Source: Polymorphobacter_B sp038225475 (lineage in GTDB: Bacteria; Pseudomonadota; Alphaproteobacteria; Sphingomonadales; Sphingomonadaceae). Taken from it: a stretch of DNA of 64,000 nucleotides. The notes below the pieces were generated by a model, which saw only the letters and a list, made by a program, of their open reading frames with translations, was not told where the DNA came from and did not search any database. Each line of letters begins with the position of its first letter. Positions within the stretch are counted from its first letter, which is position 1. The stretch spans positions 186,001 to 250,000 of the forward strand of contig JBBRRA010000001.1 in NCBI GenBank assembly GCA_038225475.1, given 5' to 3'. Both the position numbers and the translations under genes were made by a program. Below are positions 44,168 to 52,764 of the stretch, in pieces.

Positions 44168-46366
44168 ATGACCGAAATCACCCCCGCGATCGTTGCCGAG
44201 CACGGCCTCAGCCCCGAAGAATATGCCACTATCGTGACCGCGATGGGCCGCGCGCCCAACCGCACCGAACTCGGCATCTTCTCGGTGATGTGGTCGGAAC
44301 ATTGCTCGTATAAATCGAGCCGCTTGCACCTGAAAAAGCTGCCGACTACCGCGCCGTGGGTGATCTGCGGCCCCGGCGAGAATGCCGGCGTGATCGATAT
44401 CGGCGACGGCGATGCGTGCATTTTCAAGATGGAAAGCCACAACCACCCGAGCTTCATCGAACCCTATCAGGGGGCCGCGACTGGCGTTGGCGGCATCCTG
44501 CGCGACGTGTTCACGATGGGCGCACGGCCGGTGGCGAACCTCAACGCGCTGCGCTTCGGCATGCCCGACAGCCCGAAGATGAAGCACCTGATTCGCGGCG
44601 TCGTCGCAGGAATCGGCGGCTACGGAAATTGCGTCGGCGTGCCGACCGTCGGCGGATCGACCGATTTCCACCCGGCGTATAACGGCAATATTCTCGTCAA
44701 CGCGATGACCGTCGGCGTCGCGCGCACCGACAAAATCTTTTATTCGGCCGCCGCCGGTATCGGCAATTCGGTGGTGTATGTCGGTTCGAAAACCGGGCGC
44801 GACGGCATCCACGGTGCGACGATGGCGTCGGCCGAGTTCACCGAAGGCGACGAGGACAAGCGCCCGACGGTGCAGGTCGGCGACCCGTTCACCGAAAAGC
44901 TGCTGATCGAGGCGTGCCTCGAGCTGATGGCGTCGGACGCGATCGTCGCAATCCAGGACATGGGCGCGGCGGGGCTGACGTCGAGCTCGGTCGAAATGGC
45001 GTCGAAGGGCGGCGTCGGGCTGCAGCTCGATCTCGAGACTGTGCCGTGCCGCGAGACCGGCATGACGCCGTACGAAATGATGCTTTCCGAAAGCCAGGAA
45101 CGCATGCTGATGGTGCTCAAGCCCGGCCGCGAGGACTTCGCCGAGGCGATCTTCCGCAAGTGGGAGCTCGATTTCGCGGTGATCGGCCATGTCACCGATA
45201 CCGAGCGGCTGGTGCTGACGTTCCACGGTGAGACGGTCGCGGATATTCCGCTCGGGCCATTGGCCGACAAGGCCCCGCTGCTCGACCGGCCGTGGGTCGC
45301 CACGCCGAAGCGCGAAGCCCTGACCGATGTGCCCGAATCGACCGACATCGCCGCCGACCTGCTCAAGCTGATGGCGTGCCCCGACCTCGCCTCGAAGCGC
45401 TGGATCTGGGAGCAGTACGACCACATGGTCGGGGCCGACACGGTGCAGCGGCCGGGCGGCGACGCGGCAGTGGTGCGGGTGCATGGGACACGCAAGGCCC
45501 TTGCGATGACCACCGACTGCACGCCGCGCTATTGCTACGCCGACCCGTATGAAGGCGGCAAGCAGGCGGTGGCGGAGGCGTGGCGCAACCTGATCGCGGT
45601 GGGCGCAAAGCCGCTGGCGATCACCGACTGCATGAACTTCGGCGCGCCCACGCGTCCCGAAATCATGGGGCAGTTCGTCGGCTGCATCGACGGCATGGCC
45701 GACGCCTGCCGCGCGCTCGACTTCCCGGTCGTGAGCGGGAATGTGTCGCTGTACAACGAAACCGATGGGACGGGGATTTTGCCGACACCAGCGATCGGCG
45801 GGGTTGGGCTGATCGACGATTATACCAAGCAGATGACGATGGGGTTCAAGGCGGAGGGGGAGGCGATCTACCTCATCGGCACGAGCGAAGCCCATCTTGG
45901 CCAGTCGATCTTTCTTCGAGAATGCCTCGGTCGGGAAGACGGCCCACCACCACCAGTCGACTTGGGTCGTGAACAATTCTGCGGTTGGCTGGTGCACAAG
46001 CTTATCACTGCCGGTCTGGTTAGCGCTGTCCACGACGTCGCAGATGGGGGCCTAGCCGTCGCGTTGGCCGAGATGGCTCTAGCGGGAAATATCGGCGCTA
46101 CGATTGCTGGCAACCACCGGATGATCCCGGAAGGCTGGTGGTTTGGTGAAGATCAGGCGCGCTATGTCGTTGTGACAGGCGATCCGGTAGCGCTTGAAAA
46201 CTTCTGCAATCGACAGGAAATAACGGACGGCAGGTCCTCCGATATGCCTCTACGCATTGGAACCACAGGCAGCGATACGCTCAATGCGCCTGCTTGGCAC
46301 GTCTCCCTCGCCGACCTGCGCGCTGCGCATGAAGGCACGCTGCCCGGGTTGCTCGGTCGGAACTAA
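44168..46366 (+). CDS. purL: FGAM synthase subunit PurL
   Basis: Synthetase subunit that, with PurS and PurQ, converts FGAR to FGAM in purine synthesis. 732 residues, the small PurL form. SVMWSEHCSYKSSRLHLKKLP, FKMESHNHPSFIEPYQGAATGVGGI, GGYGNCVGVPTVGG, QDMGAAGLTSSSVEMA and DCMNFGAPTRPEIMGQF are standard. The segment encoding about residues 570-700 uses lower-GC codons than the rest but remains in frame. It is separated from purSQ by 5.4 kb of unrelated genes. Confidence 0.97.
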   Translation: MTEITPAIVAEHGLSPEEYATIVTAMGRAPNRTELGIFSVMWSEHCSYKSSRLHLKKLPTTAPWVICGPGENAGVIDIGDGDACIFKMESHNHPSFIEPYQGAATGVGGILRDVFTMGARPVANLNALRFGMPDSPKMKHLIRGVVAGIGGYGNCVGVPTVGGSTDFHPAYNGNILVNAMTVGVARTDKIFYSAAAGIGNSVVYVGSKTGRDGIHGATMASAEFTEGDEDKRPTVQVGDPFTEKLLIEACLELMASDAIVAIQDMGAAGLTSSSVEMASKGGVGLQLDLETVPCRETGMTPYEMMLSESQERMLMVLKPGREDFAEAIFRKWELDFAVIGHVTDTERLVLTFHGETVADIPLGPLADKAPLLDRPWVATPKREALTDVPESTDIAADLLKLMACPDLASKRWIWEQYDHMVGADTVQRPGGDAAVVRVHGTRKALAMTTDCTPRYCYADPYEGGKQAVAEAWRNLIAVGAKPLAITDCMNFGAPTRPEIMGQFVGCIDGMADACRALDFPVVSGNVSLYNETDGTGILPTPAIGGVGLIDDYTKQMTMGFKAEGEAIYLIGTSEAHLGQSIFLRECLGREDGPPPPVDLGREQFCGWLVHKLITAGLVSAVHDVADGGLAVALAEMALAGNIGATIAGNHRMIPEGWWFGEDQARYVVVTGDPVALENFCNRQEITDGRSSDMPLRIGTTGSDTLNAPAWHVSLADLRAAHEGTLPGLLGRN
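45880..46270. other. Low-GC patch inside purL
   Basis: Within the 3' third of purL codon choice shifts (CTT, GTT, AAT, CTA, ATA appear). By my count the 60 bases from 46201 have 32 G/C, against 39 in the 60 from 44881, and the gene's last 100 bp return to GC-rich codons. The frame and PurL motifs are kept (VHDVADGGLAVALAEMAL). It looks like a recombination patch; composition evidence only. Confidence 0.4.
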
Positions 46367-46449
46367 GCGCCGTCCTGCCCGACTGATGGCCCTTTCAGAT
46401 GCCGGGCACCGTCCCCACATCCCCGTCACGCCCCGACGGAGACCCGATC

Positions 46450-46872
46450 ATGCCTGCCGCCCGCTTCGACACGCTTGCCGCTCAACTCCCCGGCCTGACC
46501 AACTCGCCCGCCGACATTCGCGCGCGGATCGAGGCGATGGAGCGGCTGCTCGAGGGCTTGTTCGTCATTCCCGGCATCAACAAACGCGTCGGGCTCGACG
46601 CGATCATCGGGCTCGTGCCCGGTATCGGCGACCTGATCACCGGGGCGATGGGGATGTGGATCGTCTGGGAGGCGCGCAACCTCGGCATGCCGCGGTGGCA
46701 GCTGGCGCGGATGAGCGCGAATGTCGGCATCGATACCCTGCTCGGCATGATCCCGCTCGTTGGCGACCTGTTCGACTTCGTGTTCAAGTCGAACAGTTAT
46801 AACCTGCGGATCATCAGGAAGCATCTCGACCGTCACCATCCGTCGACGGCGGTCATCAAAGCGCGGCGTTAG
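46450..46872 (+). CDS. DUF4112 protein
   Basis: 140 residues from ATG 46450 (GGAG ribosome site). RIEAMERLLEGLFVIPGINKRVGLDAIIGLVPGIGDLITGAMGM and GIDTLLGMIPLVGDLFDFVFKSN form the DUF4112 pattern: two similar hydrophobic PGIGD/PLVGD hairpins, probably membrane-associated. Function unknown. Stop overlaps that of RNase T2 in TTAG. Confidence 0.88.
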   Translation: MPAARFDTLAAQLPGLTNSPADIRARIEAMERLLEGLFVIPGINKRVGLDAIIGLVPGIGDLITGAMGMWIVWEARNLGMPRWQLARMSANVGIDTLLGMIPLVGDLFDFVFKSNSYNLRIIRKHLDRHHPSTAVIKARR

Positions 46873-47522
46873 CGCGGCCGGGCGCGGATCGGCACGCGGT
46901 CGGGCGCGCCGATGTCGCCGTCCTCGCACGCCGTCGGCTCGTACCGCGTCGTCAGGCAGATGCGCAGTTCGGTCAGCCATTGCTTGTTATCGGTGCCGAT
47001 GAAGATCGCGCCGCGTGGCACGGCAGGGTTCGCCGCGACGACCGCATCGCGCAACGCCCCGGCGCTGTTCAGCGCCGCCGGGTCGGGCAGCGCGATCTTG
47101 TCCGCCACCGCGCGCGCCGAGCCAAAATAGGTTGCGGCATCGGCCCAGTGGCAGGTGCCGTGCTTGGCCCATTCATGCTGCAGCAGCGACACCGACGGCG
47201 TCATGCACCAGTTGGCGCGCACCGTCGCGGCGTCGAGCGGTGTCGGGCTTTTACAGAATTGCGGATAGCTTCGCCCCGCCCCATCGGGCCACAGGCCGTG
47301 GACCTTGAACCCGAAATGCTGCGCGCAGCCTTCGCCCGCATGCGACTGGCACTGTTCGGGCCACCAATAATAAGCGAGCACCAGCTTGGTGACCGGTACC
47401 ACGCGCGCCTCCTCCTGCGCGCCCGCCGGTACCGGCGTCAGGTTCGGCGGAATCGCGCAGCTGTCGGCAGCATGCGCGGCGCTGCCCGCGCCCAGCAGCA
47501 ACGCCGCGAACAGCTTAAACAT
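46869..47522 (-). CDS. Ribonuclease T2 family protein, exported
   Basis: 217 residues with a signal peptide (LFAALLLGAGSAAHA) and the two catalytic blocks of RNase T2: CAS I around FKVHGLWPDG (His75) and CAS II around HEWAKHGTC (Glu117, His121). Periplasmic endoribonuclease, like E. coli RNase I. The ATG at 47522 lies inside the last codons of nadC (8-bp overlap), so it is the fourth gene of the nadA-hydrolase-nadC operon. Many Cys residues would form disulfides in the periplasm. Confidence 0.93.
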   Translation of the reverse strand: MFKLFAALLLGAGSAAHAADSCAIPPNLTPVPAGAQEEARVVPVTKLVLAYYWWPEQCQSHAGEGCAQHFGFKVHGLWPDGAGRSYPQFCKSPTPLDAATVRANWCMTPSVSLLQHEWAKHGTCHWADAATYFGSARAVADKIALPDPAALNSAGALRDAVVAANPAVPRGAIFIGTDNKQWLTELRICLTTRYEPTACEDGDIGAPDRVPIRARPR

Positions 47523-48345
47523 AGTCCATTCCAATGTCGGCAGCGGGGGCGGATTGGGTGATCCGCCCGACCGAGATGAACGTCACGCCGGTTTCGGCGA
47601 TCGCGCGGATGGTATCGAGCCGGACGCCGCCGCTCGCCTCGGTCGGGACACGCCCGCCGATCAGCGCCACCGCCTCGCGCAGGATGGGAACAGCCATATT
47701 ATCGAGCAACAGCCGGTCGGCCCCGGCATGCAGCGCGGGTTCGATCTGGTCGATCCGGTCGACCTCCACGACGATCCCGGTCAGGCCAGCGCGCTTGGCT
47801 GCGGTCACCGCCGCGACGATACCGCCGGCGGCCGCGACGTGGTTGTCCTTGATCATCACCCCATCGTCGAGCCGCAGCCGGTGGTTGGTCGCACCGCCCA
47901 GCCGCGTCGCATATTTTTCGAGCGCGCGTAGCCCGGGCAGCGTCTTGCGCGTGTCGAGCAGCACTGCGCCGGCGCCTGCGATCGCATCGACATAGGCACG
48001 CGTCAGCGTCGCGATGCCGGTCAGATGCTGCATGGTGTTGAGCGCCGAACGTTCGGCGGCGAGCATGGCGCGCGCGTTGCCCGCGATCCGGAGCAACGGC
48101 GTGCCGGCAGGGACGGCATCCCCGTCGGCGACCAGCGGGTCCAGCTCGACCAGCGGGTCGAGCGCGCGGAAAAACGCGGCGGCGATCAGCACCCCAGCGG
48201 CGACGATCGCATCGCGGCTGGACAGCACCGCGGTCAGCCGCGCGTCGGCCGGGATGACTGCGGCGGAGGTGATGTCGCCGCCGGACCCAAGGTCTTCGGC
48301 GAGCGTGGCCGTGACGAAGGCGCCAAGGTCGAAGTTAGGGATCAT
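47515..48345 (-). CDS. nadC: Nicotinate-nucleotide pyrophosphorylase (carboxylating)
   Basis: Quinolinate phosphoribosyltransferase, de novo NAD synthesis. 276 residues: LAEDLGSGGDITSAAVIP, ERSALNTMQHLTGIATLTR, LLDTRKTLPGLRALEKYATRLGGATNHR, MIKDNHV and VEVDRIDQIEPAL carry the active-site Arg/Lys/His/Asp set. Start ATG 48345 overlaps the hydrolase stop (ATGA). nadB is not in the window, so the operon is nadA-x-nadC. Confidence 0.96.
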   Translation of the reverse strand: MIPNFDLGAFVTATLAEDLGSGGDITSAAVIPADARLTAVLSSRDAIVAAGVLIAAAFFRALDPLVELDPLVADGDAVPAGTPLLRIAGNARAMLAAERSALNTMQHLTGIATLTRAYVDAIAGAGAVLLDTRKTLPGLRALEKYATRLGGATNHRLRLDDGVMIKDNHVAAAGGIVAAVTAAKRAGLTGIVVEVDRIDQIEPALHAGADRLLLDNMAVPILREAVALIGGRVPTEASGGVRLDTIRAIAETGVTFISVGRITQSAPAADIGMDYV

Positions 48346-49190
48346 TTGCCCGGATTAGCCTGCGTTGCCTTATTCGTCGATGCCGAGGGCTTTTGGCTCA
48401 TAAATTTTTTGCTGGCGAGCCATGCGAGCATCGACCGACTGGCGATCGGGAGATAGGCAAGTTCGTGCCCGACCCCCGGGACTAGCTCCGCTGCTGCAGA
48501 TCGACTGGCAGCCGCGAGTCTTGTGGCATGCATGACTGGGACGACGCGATCGTCGGTGCCGTGTAGGATCAATATCGGCATATCAACGGTTGCGAGCTTT
48601 GCGGCGTTGTCGAATTTGTCGAGTACCAACAATCCAAGTGCGGCAACGGAAAACTTTTCAGCAACGACATCGGCGAAATTTGTGAAGCCCGATATCAGAA
48701 TCAGTGCCGCACCGCGCTGCTCGGACGCCATCTGCACCGCCGTGCCAGAGCCGAGCGAGTTGCCGATTAAGATAATACTGCCCCGTTCAATGCCATGCGC
48801 GTTGAGCCAACCGAGCGCCGCTCGGCCGTCGGCATAAACTCCTTCTTCGCTCGGTCGCCCCGGATTCGCAGCGTATCCACGATATTCAACGAGCAATATG
48901 CCATACCCTGCCCGCGCGAGCCCCGCGGTCGCTGTAGCGGCACCGGCTAGGTTGTCGCCATTACCATGAAAGAACACAACCGTTGGCGCATCAACAAGGG
49001 CTGGTTGGTAGAGGGCATGAAGTCGCAAGCCATCAGAGGTTTCGAAATCGACCGATGTAAATCCGACAATAGAAAGCGGTCCGCCATGGGGCGCAGGGAA
49101 GACGAATCGCCTCTGAAATATAAAGAGAATTGTGATCGTGACGACGGCCATGGCGACAACCGCAAGCGAACCGTACAGTAACCGCGTCAA
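48342..49190 (-). CDS. Membrane-anchored alpha/beta hydrolase between nadA and nadC
   Basis: 282 residues. One N-terminal membrane helix (SLAVVAMAVVTITILFIFQ) then an alpha/beta hydrolase domain of the BAAT/ABHD13-like group: TVVFFHGNGDN (oxyanion), nucleophile IGNSLGSGTA (Ser), Asp in LHGTDDRVVP and His in GVGHELAY. A TTG at 49190 gives a TTGA overlap with the nadA stop and follows GGGGGA; an ATG at 49154 is the alternative. Base composition is lower in GC than nadA and nadC on both sides, which suggests later acquisition into the operon. Substrate unknown. Confidence 0.85.
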   Translation of the reverse strand: MTRLLYGSLAVVAMAVVTITILFIFQRRFVFPAPHGGPLSIVGFTSVDFETSDGLRLHALYQPALVDAPTVVFFHGNGDNLAGAATATAGLARAGYGILLVEYRGYAANPGRPSEEGVYADGRAALGWLNAHGIERGSIILIGNSLGSGTAVQMASEQRGAALILISGFTNFADVVAEKFSVAALGLLVLDKFDNAAKLATVDMPILILHGTDDRVVPVMHATRLAAASRSAAAELVPGVGHELAYLPIASRSMLAWLASKKFMSQKPSASTNKATQANPGK

Positions 49191-50173
49191 TCCCCCATCA
49201 CCGGCGCGTCCGACACCCCCGCCGCCATTGCCAGCATCCGGTTCAAGGGCACCAGCGCCTTTACCCGGATATCCTCGGGCATCTCGATCACTGGGGTCAG
49301 GTCGCGCAGGCACAGGTAGAGTTTTTCCAGCGTGTTCAACGCCATATACGGGCAGTTGTTGCAGTTGCAGTTGCCGTCCGCCCCCGGCGCGCCGATGAAC
49401 AGCTTGTGCGGCGCGCTTTTTTGCATCTGGTGGATGATGTGCGGCTCGGTGGCGACGATGATCGTCTGTTCAGGCGACGACATCGCGAACGCGAGGATTG
49501 CGCTGGTCGAGCCGACCATGTCGGCATGATCGAGGATGTGCGCCGGGCATTCGGGGTGCGCTGCCACCGGCGCGGCGGGGTATTGCGCCTTCAGCTTGAG
49601 CAACTCGGTTTCTGAAAACGCCTCGTGGACGATGCACGCGCCGTCCCAAAGCAGCATGTCGCGTCCGGTCTTGCGGTTGAGATAGCCGCCGAGATGCTTG
49701 TCGGGGGCGAACAGGATTTTCTGACCCTGCGGCAGCTGGTTAATGATCTTTTCGGCCGACGACGACGTCACGATGATGTCGCTGTGCGCCTTCACCGCCG
49801 CCGAGCAGTTGATATAGGTCAGACTGATGTGATCAGGGTGCGCGGCGCGGAAACGACCGAATTCATCGGGCGGGCAGCTGTCTTCGAGGCTGCACCCGGC
49901 GGCCATGTCGGGGAGTACGACGGTCTTTTGCGGCGACAGGATTTTGGCGACCTCGGCCATGAACCGCACGCCGCAAAACGCGATCACATCGGCTTGCGTG
50001 TCCGCCGCCTTGCGCGACAGGTCGAGGCTGTCGCCGACGAAATCGGCGAGGTCCTGCAGCACGGGATCCTGATAATAATGCGCAAGAATGACGGCGTTCC
50101 GCTCGCGGCGCAACCGCTCGATCTCGGCGCGCAGGTCGAGCCCGCGCAGGTCGTTTGCCAGTCGTGCGTCCAT
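49187..50173 (-). CDS. nadA: Quinolinate synthase
   Basis: [4Fe-4S] enzyme condensing iminoaspartate and DHAP to quinolinate. 328 residues: AVILAHYYQDPVLQDLADFVGDSL, VIAFCGVRFMAEVAKILSP, DMAAGCSLEDSCPPDEF, AAHPECPAHILDHADMVGSTSA and NCNCNNCPYMALNTLEKLYLCL contain the cluster cysteines. ATG 50173; the frame remains open upstream inside the next gene but is non-coding there. First gene of the nadA-hydrolase-nadC-RNase T2 unit. Confidence 0.96.
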   Translation of the reverse strand: MDARLANDLRGLDLRAEIERLRRERNAVILAHYYQDPVLQDLADFVGDSLDLSRKAADTQADVIAFCGVRFMAEVAKILSPQKTVVLPDMAAGCSLEDSCPPDEFGRFRAAHPDHISLTYINCSAAVKAHSDIIVTSSSAEKIINQLPQGQKILFAPDKHLGGYLNRKTGRDMLLWDGACIVHEAFSETELLKLKAQYPAAPVAAHPECPAHILDHADMVGSTSAILAFAMSSPEQTIIVATEPHIIHQMQKSAPHKLFIGAPGADGNCNCNNCPYMALNTLEKLYLCLRDLTPVIEMPEDIRVKALVPLNRMLAMAAGVSDAPVMGD

Positions 50174-50178
50174 TGTTT

Positions 50179-51066
50179 CTACTCCGTCAGCCGCCACTGC
50201 TCGCCGTCGCGCTCCACCCGGACACGGTTCCGCAGGTCGATCAGATGCGCCAGCACCGACAGCCCGGCGGCGGGGTGCAACCGCTGATCGACGTGCGCAT
50301 ACATCGCCGCGACCATCGCCGCGATCGTCGACGGCCCGGCGGCAAGCGCGTTCAGGATTTGCGTTTCGCGCTGGCGGCGGTGCGTCATCAGCCCGCGCAC
50401 GAAGCGCTGCGGGTCGGTCACCGGGGCACCGTGCGTCGGATAATAGACCGCATCGTCGCGGTCGAGCAGCAGCGCGAGGCTCGCCATGTACGACGCCATG
50501 TCCCCATCGGGGGGCGCAACCACGGTGGTCGACCAGCCCATGACATGATCGCCGGTGAACAGCGCACGCTCCTGCGCCAGCGCAAAGCACAGATGATTCG
50601 AGGTGTGCCCCGGCGTGTGCAGCGCGGTCAGCGTCCAGTCGATCCCGCCAACCGCCTCACCGTCGCGCAGCACCGCATCGGGCGCATAGGTCGTGTCGAA
50701 GCCGGCATCGGCGCGCGGCCCGGCATCATCGAGCACCAGCGGCGCGCACCCGACGATGCGTGCGCCGGTCGCAGCCTTCAGCGCGGGCGCGGCGGGCGAA
50801 TGGTCTTTATGCGTGTGCGTGATGACGATGTGACTGACGGTTTCCCCCGCAACCGCATCGATCAGCGCGGCGATATGCCCCGTGTCGTCGGGGCCGGGAT
50901 CGATCACCGCGACCGTGCCCGAGCCGATGATATAGGTCCCCGTGCCGGTGTAGGTGAACGGCGACGGGTTATATGCCAGCACGCGGCGCACCAGCCGCGT
51001 CAGCGTTTCCACTCGCCCATACGGCGCAGCAGCAATCAAGGCTTCGGGATCTGTCACGTGCACCAT
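50179..51066 (-). CDS. MBL-fold metallohydrolase (LACTB2-like)
   Basis: 295-residue metallo-beta-lactamase-fold hydrolase: YIIGSGTVAVIDPGPDDTGHI, zinc motif ITHTHKDHSPAAPAL, TPGHTSNHLCF, ALFTGDHVMGWST and YYPTHGAPV supply the metal ligands, followed by a C-terminal winged-helix region (about 235-295) as in LACTB2/endoribonuclease-type members. Start at ATG 51066 (MVHVTDPEAL); a GTG two codons later is possible. Lies 5 bp upstream of nadA on the same strand, so probably co-transcribed. Confidence 0.9.
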   Translation of the reverse strand: MVHVTDPEALIAAAPYGRVETLTRLVRRVLAYNPSPFTYTGTGTYIIGSGTVAVIDPGPDDTGHIAALIDAVAGETVSHIVITHTHKDHSPAAPALKAATGARIVGCAPLVLDDAGPRADAGFDTTYAPDAVLRDGEAVGGIDWTLTALHTPGHTSNHLCFALAQERALFTGDHVMGWSTTVVAPPDGDMASYMASLALLLDRDDAVYYPTHGAPVTDPQRFVRGLMTHRRQRETQILNALAAGPSTIAAMVAAMYAHVDQRLHPAAGLSVLAHLIDLRNRVRVERDGEQWRLTE

Positions 51067-51144
51067 GTGGCAGCGGCGGGGCTTGATGTGAAGTGGCAAG
51101 CGCCTAGAGTCTGACTCAAACGTGCACGCTCTCGGGAGGGCAGA

Positions 51145-52764
51145 TTGGCCGATCAATTCGACTTCGTGATCGTTGGCGCCGGTAGTGCGGGCTGCGTACT
51201 CGCCAACCGGCTGTCGGCGGACCCGCGCACGCGCGTGCTGCTGCTCGAGGCAGGGGGGCGCGACAATGCGATGCTGATCAATATGCCCGCAGGGATCAGC
51301 AACATCATCCCGCCCGACAAACCGAGTCCCTATGACTGGGGGTTCTGGACGGTGCCGCAGACGCATCTCAACAATCGCAAACTATATTGGCCGCGCGGTC
51401 GCGTGCTCGGCGGCTCGTCATCGATCAACGGGATGGTGTATATTCGCGGTCATTCGAGCGACTATGACCGCTGGGCGCAGACCGGCCTGACCGGCTGGGG
51501 CTGGTCCGATGTGCTGCCCTACTTCCGCCGCGCCGAGAACAGCGAGCGCGGTGCCGACGCCTTCCACGGCGCGGGCGGCCCGCTGCACACGTCCAACCGC
51601 CGCCATCCGCTGGCGCTTTCGGAGGTGTTCGTCACCGCCGCCGTAGAGGCCGGAATCCCGCATACCGACGACTTCAACGGGCCGCAATTCGAAGGCGCAG
51701 GCCATTATGACGCGACCATCAAGGACGGCAGCCGCTGGTCGGCAGCGCGCGCCTATCTGACCCCAGTGATGAACCGCCCGAACCTTGAAGTCCGCACCGG
51801 GGTTCAGGTCGAGCGGGTGTTGTTCAGCGGCGGCAGCGCGACAGGCGTGCGCTACACGCGTGGTGGACGGATCGAAACCGTGCTGGCGCGCGAGACGATC
51901 CTGAGCGGCGGCGCGATCAATTCGCCACAACTGTTGATGCTTTCGGGGGTGGGGCCAGCGGCGGCCACGCGCGCGCTAGGCATCGACGTCGTCCACGACA
52001 GCGCCGCAGTCGGGCAAAACCTGCAGGATCATCTCGACGTCATCGTGCAGTGGGCGTGCACGCAAAAGGTGACGCTCAACAGCAACAAAGCGTTTCACCG
52101 CAAGGTGCAGGCGCTGCTGCAATGGCAGTTCAGCAAGTCCGGATCGGGGGCCAGCATGGCGACGCCGTCGGGGGCGTTCGTGTCGACGCGGGAGGGCCTC
52201 GCTGCGCCCGACATCCAGCTGCACTTCATGCCGTACAAGGGGCAGCCGCACGGACGCGGCGAAATGTCCGCCGAACATGGCTATCAAATCCATGTCTGCC
52301 AGGTTCGCCCCGACAGCCGTGGCTCGATCGCGCTGGCATCGGCCGACCCGTTGGCAGCCCCGTTGATCGACCCCAATTATCTGTCGGCTCCCGAGGATGC
52401 GCGGACAATGCTGGCGGGTATTCGCATTGCGCGCGCGATCGGCGCGGCACCGGCGTTCGCGCCGTATCGCGGGGCCGAGGCGTGGCCCGGCGTCGAGGTG
52501 CAGGACGACGCCGCGATGCTGGCAAAAATGCGCGACTGGGGAGAGACGATCTATCACCCCGTCGGCACCTGCCGCATGGGCGCCGACGCAGGCTCGGTGG
52601 TCGACGGCGATCTGCGCGTGCGCGGCGTCGGCGGCTTGCGCGTGGTCGATGCGTCGGTGATGCCGTATCTGGTTTCGGGCAACACCAATGCGCCGACGAT
52701 CATGATCGCCGAAAAAGCGAGCGATATCATCGCGGCGCAGGCGCGGCTGGGAGTTGCCGCATGA
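51145..52764 (+). CDS. GMC-family FAD oxidoreductase
   Basis: 539-residue glucose-methanol-choline oxidoreductase (choline/alcohol dehydrogenase-like). FDFVIVGAGSAGCVLANRLS (FAD), WPRGRVLGGSSSINGMVYIRG (GMC signature 1), GAINSPQLLMLSGVGP (signature 2) and C-terminal YHPVGTCRMGAD (catalytic His). Translation starts at TTG 51145 with a strong GGGAGGG site eight bases upstream. First gene of an operon with an epoxide hydrolase and lipB. Substrate probably a primary alcohol. Confidence 0.93.
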   Translation: MADQFDFVIVGAGSAGCVLANRLSADPRTRVLLLEAGGRDNAMLINMPAGISNIIPPDKPSPYDWGFWTVPQTHLNNRKLYWPRGRVLGGSSSINGMVYIRGHSSDYDRWAQTGLTGWGWSDVLPYFRRAENSERGADAFHGAGGPLHTSNRRHPLALSEVFVTAAVEAGIPHTDDFNGPQFEGAGHYDATIKDGSRWSAARAYLTPVMNRPNLEVRTGVQVERVLFSGGSATGVRYTRGGRIETVLARETILSGGAINSPQLLMLSGVGPAAATRALGIDVVHDSAAVGQNLQDHLDVIVQWACTQKVTLNSNKAFHRKVQALLQWQFSKSGSGASMATPSGAFVSTREGLAAPDIQLHFMPYKGQPHGRGEMSAEHGYQIHVCQVRPDSRGSIALASADPLAAPLIDPNYLSAPEDARTMLAGIRIARAIGAAPAFAPYRGAEAWPGVEVQDDAAMLAKMRDWGETIYHPVGTCRMGADAGSVVDGDLRVRGVGGLRVVDASVMPYLVSGNTNAPTIMIAEKASDIIAAQARLGVAA

